A stretch of DNA of 64,000 nucleotides, taken from the NCBI GenBank assembly GCA_037043015.1, contig CM073322.1, forward strand, positions 7,513,601-7,577,600. Direction: 5' to 3'. Under the pieces are notes generated by a model, which was not told where the DNA came from, did not search any database, and saw only the letters and a program-made list of their open reading frames with translations. This DNA comes from Bryum argenteum. Lineage: Eukaryota; Streptophyta; Bryopsida; Bryales; Bryaceae. This document shows, in pieces, positions 34,142 through 43,645 of this stretch (the first letter of the stretch is position 1; each line of letters begins with the position of its first letter). The position numbers and the translations under genes were made by a program.

Positions 34142-35119
34142 CTCTCTACACAACAATCGATAACCACTTCTTTGCCCTCACTCCATACAGTCTCACAATC
34201 ACCGCAAGCGAAAATCTAAACCGCAAGTGAATCAACAAAGATGAAAATTCTTGCTGCTCCGAGTCGCTACTCCCATTCCCACTGTTCACTGATCATAAAT
34301 GCAACCTGGCCCCGTTACAAAAAATAAAAGCTACTCTCTAAATTATATACTCTCAAACTCTTGCTGATGTCATCACTTGTACTGAAGTTGCCGCAGCAGC
34401 GTTGGGGTTGGTGCTCAGAGAACGAAAGGGTGTGCGAACTGAAACCTCCTCAAGCGGGCTAGCAACAAGACTCTTGAGCTCGAAATTGTATGAAATAGTG
34501 AACTATGCGAACCCTAATATCATCCAAAATACTTCAGTGGCTTCAGTGACACTCATAGACAGGAAGCTGAACAGAATGCAGAGAAGATTTTCGCAAACCA
34601 AAGATGCTGTGGCTAATGAGTGGACATGCAACATGTAAAGACACAGAGCAGTATCTTTTCGGAGAGGTCGAAGTCCTCGTTCACACAATGCGAAGCATAG
34701 GGTCATCAAGCAGGATTGACCCTGTCGCCAAATCGGTTCTCTTGGCTTATTCGTTTTTAAAACCACTGTGCTCCTCAACCACGCTAAGTTCTACACCATA
34801 TCCTACAACGATAGGAAGAACTGTCAAGCTCAACCGACAGCTAAGCAAACCCTAAGCAGCAGAGAGTCAAACCTGCGAGAAATGGCGTGACGCGGCTGCA
34901 CGATAAGTTAGCGGCATTGCATTGTACTCTCAGCCGTTTGCGTCTACGGGTACTTGCACGCTGATGAGGCGGAGTGACGAACCACAAGAGTTTGCTGGAT
35001 TATATTCATGTGAGGGTTGTCTGTGAATGACATGGTCTTTGGGAGTTGTTTATGAGTTGTAGGAGATGTGGTGCGAGTTGCAGCTGCGCATTAGCGACGT
35101 CAGGTTTACTCACGCCATA
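34142..35119. other. Upstream region of the acidic-protein gene
   Basis: It holds the promoter of the minus-strand gene and spacer. Short frames such as 34402-34638 have no recognisable features. Confidence 0.35.
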
Positions 35120-35399
35120 GATTTTGTTCCGAATGTTTAGGAGTCTCAAATACGAGGACTTCGCGCAACTTGCACAGCTTGCGAACAGAGATGGACAAGC
35201 TCTTGACTTTGAGGAGAGACCGATTCGGATGGTACAAGTGGGTACAAGAAGGTCCGGTACACGCTCCTTGCACTTGCCGAAGGTCCGGTATACAGCGGGG
35301 AAGTGCATTAAAGTTTCGACATGCATCAAGGGTTCAACGCATGACCAAGTAGAATCTCTCCTGTCTTCGATGAGCTTCTGGCTCGCCCTGATGATTTGT

Positions 35400-35860
35400 A
35401 TTTCTTCTATTGCCCCAGATTGCGAGCTTATCTCTCCTTGCCCGATACCCGAATCAAGTTGAGGCTCTTGTAACCCCAGGAGCGGGGGATGGTGGCCCTG
35501 AGCCAGATGTCAGCACGCGGCGGCCTTGCTGTTTCTTGTGCCTGTACCGAGGAACGAAGGAAAGGGTGAATTCCGACCGGCTGTATGCAGGGTTTCACAA
35601 GAAGAGCCAGAAGCACAAGCTCGTCACTCTACCTTCGAGCGTGTTTGTCAAGCTACCCCAGACGTCGTTTTTGGGGTTTGAGCGGATAGTCATCCACTTG
35701 CCTCGGGATGGGAATTGTCCTTTTTGAATAGCTTGCGGTGGCTTCATTGAAGCTCTGGGTCAGGAGTGCTTGGAAGTGGACTTCGCGAACAAGATGCTCG
35801 GAGGTGGTGCACTTGCAGATGGGTCACTCCTCTCTTCGAATACACCTGGTCGGCGCACGT
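35400..35860 (+). pseudogene. Poly(ADP-ribose) glycohydrolase-like macrodomain fragment
   Basis: A GC-rich stretch reads in one frame through CCFLCLYRGTKERV and GFERIVIHLPRDGNCPF to a stop at 35727. The same frame then continues as GFIEALGQECLEVDFANKML and GGGAL to a stop at about 35859. VDFANK followed by LGGG is the ADP-ribose-binding signature of canonical PARG enzymes, which cleave poly(ADP-ribose). The QEE catalytic motif expected about 8 residues further on is absent, and no C-terminal half follows. Upstream coding-like segments (35124-35400) are in other frames. It is most likely a decayed gene or captured fragment; a multi-exon gene with unusual introns cannot be excluded. Confidence 0.45.
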
Positions 35861-35962
35861 GATCTACAACCTCCCTCTTTGAATGACTTCGTCTTCCATT
35901 ATGCTAGACAAATCTGCTCCCACGAGAGCTTGGCCCTTGCAGTACAAAACCTAATCTATTAG

Positions 35963-36897
35963 TGATTTCTCTCTGATAGCTTGCAAAGAGTATCCCGCTC
36001 CTCAACGTTTACACAGGTGCCTCGATCTAATTTTAAGCATACTTAAGTTCTTTAACCAACAGCTCATGGCTGGTTTCAGATTTGATGCTGGCTATGAGTC
36101 GGTGGTTACCTGCATGATCTGCCGTAAGGTCTCAACTTCATCTTTGCACGATGATGGAATATGCATCACAGGCTTATTGGCTCGTCATAATTTGCAGGAA
36201 GTGGATGACAGGGTACTGCAGGGAGGATGGGTTGTTAAAGAGCTATGGAGTATAGACATAAAAAACACTCTAATTACGGAATTTTATCGACTGGATGATA
36301 CCTGGACTTGATACTAACCTGAGCGGTCCTCATGCAATAAGCAATACGCAAAAGCTCAATTTGAAAAAGTTCTGCAAATGCAAACTGATCGGTGGTGGAG
36401 CCTTTCCTAGTCTCACACTCACGAAACTCGCACGTCCTCAAGCACCTGAAGCGACCAAATTAGCATGTGAACACGCGAGCCATGGCGCCGACTGCACACA
36501 TCCACATAGCGCTCAGTGCAAACGGTTTGTCCGATGGGGGAACCTGAAATCGTAAGCCCTCAGTTACAGTTGCCTTCACAGCAACATTCAAAAATCGACC
36601 GTGACAAGACAATGGTGCCCAATCCCTGCAACCAAGCTGCTGAGCCATTGTCTGTAACTGCGAGACCTTGACCTTAATAAGTGCTTTCGTACTGCGTAAT
36701 GTTTCTTGCCGTTTTCCACTCAATTAAAGACGGGGACGCTGTCTTCTCATCAAAAAGCTCGTTCTCGACAGAAGTGGCTAAATTCAACAGACGACTACCA
36801 AGCGTAAGAATGCGGACACGTAGTCACAGCGATGAGTGGATGGTCGTAACATTCCAGTTTGAATTCATTGGATCCCTCCGGGAAAGGAGGGAAAGAG
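35963..36897. other. Intergenic region between the PARG-like fragment and U2
   Basis: A minus-strand frame at 36460-36723 contains RFQVPPSDKPFALSAMWM after an AG acceptor-like site and might be an orphan exon. Nothing firm can be called. Confidence 0.3.
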
Positions 36898-37088
36898 GGT
36901 TGCGCCGGCCAAGGAGGTAGTGCAATACCAAGGCGACGCGCACGGGACCGGGCAGCAAGCTGCCGGATGATCCCGCTCCCAAGAAAAATTAGATTAATAT
37001 CATGGGGATCGATGATCCCCGTATCAGATATTAAACTGATAAGAACAGATACTACACTTGATCTTAGCCAAAAGGCCGAGAAAGGTAT
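36898..37088 (-). ncRNA. U2: U2 spliceosomal snRNA, copy 1
   Basis: Read on the minus strand it starts ATACCTTTCTCGGCCTTTTG, contains the branch-point-pairing TGTAGTATCTG, the stem I-IIa sequence ATCAGTTTAATATCTGATA, a hairpin GGGGATCATCGATCCCC, an Sm-type AATTTTTCTTGG, a stem III/IV region with GCTTGCTGC, and the conserved GCACTAC near the 3' end (GGCCGGCGCAACCC). The length is about 191 nt, as for plant U2. The 5' half matches plant U2 base for base as far as I remember it. U2 pairs with the intron branch site in the spliceosome. Confidence 0.95.
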
Positions 37089-37165
37089 GCCACAACCAAC
37101 AAACTCCACGCTATCTGTACCCCGAACCCGACTACCAAGCCCACAAAGAATATGGGACAACTGAT
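37089..37165 (-). promoter_or_regulatory. U2 snRNA promoter, copy 1
   Basis: On the minus strand TTGTCCCATATTC (about 37147-37159) resembles the plant upstream sequence element RTCCCACATCG. GTACAGATAG lies in the TATA position, then CGTGGAGTTT. The same blocks, in the same order and spacing, precede the second U2 copy. Confidence 0.5.
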
Positions 37166-37949
37166 GTACACCCTTTCTTACACTGCCTCTAATATCCAGC
37201 ACTCATTTTCTCGGCATTTGCCTCCAACCCTCTCTGCAACAACATACTTCTTCTTCGTGATATATTTGTAAACTGCTTATGCTAAAAACAATTCAACGTC
37301 ATCACAAGTACCCGAACATGTAATCTTCATAGGACCGGCCAAAGATCAATTCCGACTTCGAACCAGTTTCATGACAATGTCGCTGCTTCAGCACCCACAA
37401 TTCTTCTCCGGGTTACTTAAGCACAAAGTAGCAGTGGTGCAGGAGCATGGGGATCCCATTTTACGTGCCTACAATGAAATATGAGCATCAAAAGGGATCA
37501 GAATGAACTCTGACGAGCTACTACAATCTGGAAGAAACAACATCCAACAGGTAACAAATTACCACTACCGTGTACTGAAGAGAACAAATAAATCTGATAC
37601 CTTTCTCGCAGAATGCTATAAGTCCTAGTGCTTCAATCAAAGCAACTTCATAAACCCTAATTTCTCCCTGTGGTGAGACTCTCTCACCACAATCTAGAAA
37701 AAGGCTCAAAACTTTGTCACAAAAGAACAGATGATCACGTTAGACATCCTCTCCTCACGATCAAGCTTGTCACCAAACAAGGACTCAACTTGCAAATGCA
37801 ACAATAATGAAGTACTATATTCTGTTCTTCCACCTCGAAACCGTTCCAGCTACAGCTTTTAACTATTCATGACCACTTTCCTTATGTCAGTAACTGACGT
37901 CATTCCAGTTTGGGATTGTATTAGATTCCTCCGAGTCGGGAGGGGGAGA
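37166..37949. other. Spacer between the two U2 genes
   Basis: No open frame with recognisable features is seen. It separates U2 promoter 1 from the 3' end of U2 copy 2. Confidence 0.4.
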
Positions 37950-38141
37950 GGGCTGCGCAGGCCAAGGAGGTAGTGCAATACCAAGGCAACGCACGCGGGA
38001 CCGGGCAGCAAGCTGCCAGATGATCCCGCTCCCAAGAAAAATGAGATTAATATCATGCGGATCGATGATCCCCATATCAGATATTAAACTGATAAGAACA
38101 GATACTACACATGATCTTAGCCGAAAGGCCGAGAAAGATAC
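37950..38141 (-). ncRNA. U2: U2 spliceosomal snRNA, diverged copy 2
   Basis: It is closely similar to copy 1 along its whole length, and both hairpin and GCACTAC blocks are kept. The branch-point-pairing GTAGTA and the Sm-like ATTTTTCTTGG are intact. Differences are visible in the most conserved part: it starts TATCTTTCTCGG where copy 1 has TACCTTTCTCGG, then CTTTCGG for CTTTTGG, and GATCATGTG for GATCAAGTG. It could be a variant U2 gene or an early pseudogene. The retained promoter blocks favour recent activity. Confidence 0.85.
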
Positions 38142-38225
38142 GCTTCTGCACCAAAACTCCACGTCCTCTATACACCGACTCTAGCCCTCAACAGCGTAAA
38201 TAGTATGAGACAATCACGAGCTCAC
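38142..38225 (-). promoter_or_regulatory. U2 snRNA promoter, copy 2
   Basis: The minus strand shows TTGTCTCATACTATT at the upstream-element position, GTGTATAGAGG at the TATA position, and the shared CGTGGAGTTTT. The element is weaker than in copy 1 (GTCTCAT for GTCCCAT). Confidence 0.4.
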
Positions 38226-38247
38226 ATCCAACAACTGCAAAAGATTG

Positions 38248-40359
38248 CTAAGCATAGTGAGCTTCACCTGAATTCTCTAACCAACTGGCGTCACGAATCT
38301 GTACAAAAGTGTACCCGCTTCCACAATAAACCCTCCTGCAACTTGCTGCTACGTTCTGACCTTGCCTCTCCAAGCTTACAATCCGCGGAACCTCCTGATC
38401 TTCCAATGAGCCCAGACCCAGCTGCCCGTGCTCCGCCCACCCCCACACTATCACTCTCCCATCCTCTGCAACAACCACACAAATAAGAGAGACGAACATT
38501 CTTTGGCTTCTAATCATTCCAATAGGTTTTCATCATTTACCTAGCACGGCAGCAGAATGTTCGGAGCCAGCTGAGATCCACACAGCGCCCATGCCTTGCG
38601 TGTCCACTGTCTCCAACTCCACACCAGGAAAAATCTGCTCACCGGTGGCAGCTCCACTTGCTTTGCTGGTGTCCTTACCTCGTGAGTTTCCCAATTGTCC
38701 ACAACGATTGTTTCCCCACGCGAATACCTCTTTGTTTTCTGTACAACGACAAGGAGTTTCTGGTTCGTAAATGCGCGAAACAGACTGTGGAACATTGCAA
38801 CTTCATCATATGGATGATAGTGGGCTTGGTTATACCTGTGAGAGCAAGACCGTGGCGCCATCCCAGAGATAATTGACGAAACTTCACACCTATGTCAGCG
38901 CGATGAGGCTCATGCGAATCTGGTGATTCATTATAACCCCTCCCCCACAAAAGTATATCTCCTCGTCCTGCAATACTTTCACATCGATGCAGATATAAGG
39001 TTTAGCAACTCAAGGTACAGGTTTCCTATTATACATTATCTCATTACAATTGAGCTGCCTCCTTTTATTAAGAGCTGATTGCATCCTCAGAGAGGAGAAA
39101 AGCCTACCACTAAGGGCACCGCTGTGATCTCCGTTTGCAGATATACTTGCTATCTCTTGCATGTCGAGAGTGTGCACCCTCTGAGGTACCGACACACGCC
39201 ACTTGTTATTACTGCTCATTTCAATCCCAAGCTGACCTCGCTTGTTAAATCCAAAAGCATACACAATCGATGAACCTGATGCACATCAGGTAGCTGATCA
39301 TGAGAGCAAATAGGATTGTTCTTGAAGCGCGAGATGATTTGCTAACAAGCATTACCCTGTCGTTTTTTTAGCTGAATCAGTTACAGAACACAATAAATTT
39401 CGGCATTCCAAGCATTACCATCAAGAGAGGGCTAGCTCTGTATCAGAAGTGGATGTACCTTGAGCGAGAGTGTGTCGCATCCCACATGCAACCATGTTGA
39501 TAGACACAGATGAAAGGTGCTCAACCCGACAAGGAAGCAGACGAGACTCTGTATCTCCATGCCCGAGCTGCCCAAATGTCCCATCCCCGCACGTGTAAAG
39601 CTCTCCCTTGTCTACATTGCACATACCTATCAGCGACTATTCATGGCTAAATCTAGCTCCGAGCTTCAAGATTGGAGTTCAAACAGGAAGCAAAGGCTTG
39701 ATCTCTTTTCCCAAGAGCAAGCACATAAAGACCCTGAAGGTTTTTCAGCTCCTCATTCCAAGACTACTTTGTGCTCTAGAATGTTTGAAGATTTTATCAG
39801 CTCTTAGGAGCAGGGAAGTGTCGTGCATGGAGGGTTACCTGTCAAGAAGGCGCTGTGGCTCCATCCAGCAGCTGCAAGCCTGACGCGAATTCCCTGGAGA
39901 GAGGAAACAAGCCTGGGCACTGTAGTGGTTGTCTCATCCCCATGCCCTAATGCCCCTGCCTGCCCTCGACCCCATGTTGCAACGTCACCCGAATCTAGCA
40001 GAAACGCACATGCACTAAATAGTGTGCTCGAAACACAGCATTCGAATCATACAAAATCCGGAGACTTTCAAGAGGCAGAAAATGCTAGAATTAGGGTTCA
40101 AATCTCTGGCAATTCTAGAAAAGAGAAGGTGATAGCGCTTGGAGAATGCTTGCAAGATTGGGAGTGTACCAAAGACAGCGATAGCGTGAGCTCCTCCACA
40201 AGCGAGGTCCACAATGGGTGCTGCAGCAGCAGCATCAGCAGCATGAGAAAGGGCTTCTACACGTTGGGGCACCAAAGCGTCCACTGCAGTGCCGCATGCC
40301 AGTTGCCCGTGCGTCCCGGCTCCCCAGCTCCACACTTCATGCCTCCTTCCACTCTCCAT
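38248..40359 (-). CDS. RCC1-repeat protein (SERGEF/DelGEF-like), 8 exons
   Basis: It is a seven-bladed RCC1-type beta-propeller. Family members act as exchange factors, photoreceptors or scaffolds, so the exact role is open. Exons in order on the minus strand: 40359-40170, 39994-39839, 39611-39459, 39275-39108, 38967-38836, 38738-38679, 38660-38541 and 38465-38248. All introns are GT-AG and all are phase 1; the product is 398 residues. Repeats are visible as WSWGAGTHGQLACG, ATWGRGQAGALGHGD, YTCGDGTFGQLGHGD, YAFGFNKRGQLG, LLWGRGYNE, FAWGNNRCGQLGNS and VWGWAEHGQLGLGS. The last blade resembles human SERGEF, as does the short N-terminus MESGRRHEVWSWGAG. No other domain is attached. The plus-strand frame at 39823-40488 is a shadow of exons 1-2. 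Confidence 0.92.
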
Positions 40360-40439
40360 GCCTCATCAATCAAGCAAGCATCGAGCCTCAAACTGCATTC
40401 AAGACTGCATTATAGGGTTTGGAGCGCACACCATTCGAA

Positions 40440-40685
40440 TCATCTTCAATCAGTTGCTTGCAAGAGTTTGGGGGCTTGTACCTTGTGAACCAGGTGCCTG
40501 CTGACATCATTTTTGTGTACGAACGTTTCAAACACGTCCTGATGACCTGGCCTCCCTCCCAGTTGCGTGATGCCGACAGGGTGAAAGGAAGGGTTGATTC
40601 TCAAATTGATGCTCTTGCACGGGCCTCAGGGAGCAAGAATGACTCAAGATTCTTGGTTTCTCCGCCAGAAATTAAAAGGTTGTAA
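40440..40685 (+). pseudogene. Unidentified coding-like fragment upstream of the RCC1 gene
   Basis: After an AG at about 40470 one frame reads FGGLYLVNQVPADIIFVYER, then LMTWPPSQLRDADRVKGR and RFLVSPPEIKRL, to a TAA at 40683-40685. It has clear coding character. It would be the final exon of a plus-strand gene, yet the region just upstream is the start of the minus-strand RCC1 gene, so a full gene is unlikely. It may be a captured or relict exon. The family is unknown. Confidence 0.35.
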
Positions 40686-40974
40686 CTTACATAAACTGGT
40701 GACTTTTTGCTAATGTGCGTATCTCATATCAATCGATGTTGTCTAACTTGCATATTCTTGTGAGGGAAGTTTGAGAGAATTCCAAAGTACAGTACAGTAC
40801 CAAAGAACGTGTGATTTTGAAACCTTGTATGCAAAAGTTAGTGAAAGTTAGAGTTTGAACATGAGAAATTCTTAAATTTGGCAACTATTTTACCTCAAAA
40901 GTCTTATTTATAAGTAGGCTAGAAATTCAATTAGGTGTGCATACCTTACCTTGAACATAAGTTCAAATATTTCT

Positions 40975-41150
40975 AAGACCATGGATACTTGGAAATTTTG
41001 TATCTCAAGACCTGTCGGCTGAACTCGCGATCCGATTTTTTTCCACGACTGTACAAAAATCAAGCTTCCAACAAGACCTCATGTGCCTGGATCCGACCGG
41101 CGATGCCGGAGATCACAATGTTATATCCAAAACAAAACAAACTACTAGGC
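40975..41150 (+). repeat. Dispersed repeat, third family member
   Basis: It contains GCTTCCAACAAGACCTCATG and GATCCGACCGGCGATG, which match the order at 4190-4250. Its left part (AGACCATGGATACTT) matches about 21760. Confidence 0.5.
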
Positions 41151-41410
41151 AAGCCTTAAATGATAGATTGAATGTATGTTCCTATCTTTATGGTATCAAT
41201 AACTTTATCAAGCTGATTTAGTTACTTAGTTACTTGAAGAAATGTTGGATAATATAAGAGTGTGTTTGATAACATAATAATGGAATTTCATGATAATTTT
41301 GAGACCTCTATATTCAGTCGTTATTATTTGAATAGATTATGATAATGAGAAAATAGAGCTGCGTATAGCATCCTCTGTACCCTAGTTGTCGCCTATGTAC
41401 AGCTTGTCGT

Positions 41411-41533
41411 AATAGCAGACTCCTGCAAGATAGTGATAGTAGACTCTTATAAGATAGTGATAGCAAACTCTCACAAGATAGTGATAGCAGACTCTTGCAA
41501 GATAGTGATAGCAGACTCTTGCAAGATAGTAGT
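41411..41533 (+). repeat. 24-bp minisatellite, about five copies
   Basis: Units are variants of TAGCAGACTCTTGCAAGATA followed by GTGA, with the first copies more diverged. Confidence 0.88.
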
Positions 41534-42331
41534 GGATGAAGAATTGTTCATTTTTCTTTTTAACTAGGCTAGAAATGACAAAGGCAAGAGGTGGAGAAGG
41601 GCAAAAGGTGAGAGGTAAGGGGGTAAGACATCGAGGTTCAAACCTCCATCTTTGATTTCCTATGAAATATTATGATTTGGGGAATATTACTATCTTGATC
41701 ATCATGATTATAGAAGGTTGCCAAATAGGTGATCACGAGTGATTATAGTGATTTCGGCTTGGAATATCGTAAAATCGAGGTGGCTGCCAGAGTTCTCTTA
41801 AAATCTCACAAATCAACAATGAACCACTTGGTGGATCAATGATGTATCACATACTGAACCAATCATCACCACCTCATGGACCAACAATGGACCACCTCTC
41901 TACACCAACATCGACTAAATTGTAGAGCAGTGAATGTGTAGGTGTTCAGAGATTAGAACAAGAAATTAATATATCAATCTTCCAAAATTTTGTTGTGTAT
42001 CAGGTTTTGAAGAATTTAACCAACTATGATTAATTCCACAAACTTAGCCTTTTACATGTAGTTGTTATTCTTAACAATCTCATGTTCTTCTCGAAAGTAC
42101 ATGGAATCCTTTTATTTATACAATCTTGTGGTTCCCCTATACTACTTTCAATGTTACTTTGTCTCCCTTGGTAAAATTTGTCTCATATTTCCAATTAAAT
42201 ACTTATTTTGACTAGTTTATGACTTACTTAAAACAATTCTATACTGTGAATTACATGAAAGCAAGATATTCATAACAATGTGAAGTCCTCGTACTGCACC
42301 CTTACCAACCCATATCTATATTTGGACATAT
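41534..42331. other. AT-rich spacer
   Basis: No genes are seen. Short repeats of GGACCA words occur at 41820-41895. Confidence 0.35.
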
Positions 42332-42437
42332 TACTCCCTCTGTCCCATTATGATTTTCTGGTAGGTTCTCTCAAATCTACCTTTGGAGGTAGATTTGAGA
42401 GAACCTACCAGAAAATCATAATGGGACAGAGGGAGTA
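42332..42437. mobile_element. Stowaway-like MITE, perfect palindrome
   Basis: Arms 42332-42382 and 42387-42437 are exact reverse complements over 51 bp, with a 4-base loop (TTGG). The ends TACTCCCTCTGTCCCATTAT match the Stowaway consensus start CTCCCTCYGTCCC, with TA as target duplication. No mismatches are seen, so insertion is recent or the hairpin is under gene-conversion-like homogenisation. RNA from it would fold into one long hairpin. Confidence 0.92.
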
Positions 42438-42736
42438 TTATTTGTTCCTTATGGAGTAACTACTTTCGACCTTCTCCAAGGAACCCCATGGTTCCACCAC
42501 TTGCCCTAAGAGGGATATTTATAATGAAGTGACACCTCCGAAGTAAAAGATTCTCCCAAGATCTTTTTAGGGGAGAATGTTCTTGTCCAGATGCTCTCAA
42601 AGAGTTGGGGGCATGCAAACACTCCACAAAGCTCTCGACCAATGAGAACCTAATTGGTAGGCTGCAAAATTAAAGAACCTGCTAGACACAGCAGCTAATG
42701 AATAGCCCACACTAATTTTCATGCAAATAAGGGTGA

Positions 42737-42751
42737 TTAGGGTTAGGGTTT
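42737..42751 (+). promoter_or_regulatory. Double telo-box in the G3BP promoter
   Basis: TTAGGGTTAGGGTTT lies about 0.3 kb before the first splice donor of the gene. Telo-boxes (AAACCCTAA) are frequent in promoters of plant translation and RNA-related genes. It could also be chance telomere-like sequence. Confidence 0.5.
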
Positions 42752-42779
42752 CAAGCAAAAACCTCCAACAAGGCTCCGA

Positions 42780-43091
42780 AACCGGTTTTGCTCCAGACCT
42801 TTCCGCCCTTCTCCCTCGCCACAGCTCTGCTCTCCTTCCTCCCGTAGCCCCGTTCTCGCCTGAGCGCCGTTGCCCGCGAGGTTGAGCCTTGCTCTCCTTA
42901 CCCGTTCAGTTTTTGCGCGGCCTTTTTTGGTGCTGTTTCGGTGAAGAACGGGTCGGGGGGCGGTTGCAGCGAGCCTTGGTGAGTGCTCTCGTGGCGCCGT
43001 GCCGGAGGGCTGTCAGTTTTCTGCTCTGCGGCCTGTCGCAGTGGGAGATCGGAGGTCGTTGTCGGTGCACACCGCAGTGGTGTGAAACCAG
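42780..43091 (+). other. Probable 5' UTR exon of the G3BP gene
   Basis: A GC-rich leader ends at GAAACCAG|GTAGGT. The next acceptor is TTTTTTGCAG|GAATC at 43640/43641, five bases before the ATG. The intron contains an imperfect ~110-bp duplication (GTCGGTG... to TATC/GACGGTCT) at about 43135-43190 and 43248-43300. Confidence 0.55.
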
Positions 43092-43645
43092 GTAGGTAGT
43101 GTGTCGCATTGTCCTTTGCACTAGTCGGTCTACTTTGTCGGTGAGGGCTCACACGTTCAATAAGGGTTTCATTACTATGACGGTCTCTTCCTCTTAGAGA
43201 ACTTCTACATCTTTAGCTTCTACATGCTGAGAGATTGTAGTCGACTTTGTCGGTGTCGGTCTCATACGCTCATCAAGGGTTTCGCTACTATCATGGTCTA
43301 TAAGAGCTTCCGACATTTTTGTCATGGCGCAAATGAGTAGAGAGATTGTGTTCTACCTTAATGATCAATCCTGTAGCGCTTGCTAGTAGCTTTTGTTGCG
43401 AGATGCAACGTTTTGGTGTTTCATGAAATTTAGAGTCCGAGGATATTCTCGAACGGCATATGAGTTTCTTTTTGGTGTGCATATTATCGGAGTTTTTTAT
43501 TTATTTTCTATAATGCTTTGAAAGTGTCGAATCTGAAGACATTAGGTTATGTTTTCAGGAGAGTGTGATAATCGTTTTCCGCTCAGTGGCTTGGAGTATC
43601 GTGATAGCAAGAAAACTTAGCTCTTGAGTCTTTTTTGCAGGAATC

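Noticed and set aside
36795-38162. Minus-strand open frames running through both U2 genes
   Set aside because: The sequence is explained base for base by U2 snRNA structure, and the similarity of the two peptides only reflects the duplicated RNA genes.
39823-40488. 221-residue plus-strand open frame
   Set aside because: It runs antisense across exons 1 and 2 and intron 1 of the well-supported RCC1 gene and has no domain.
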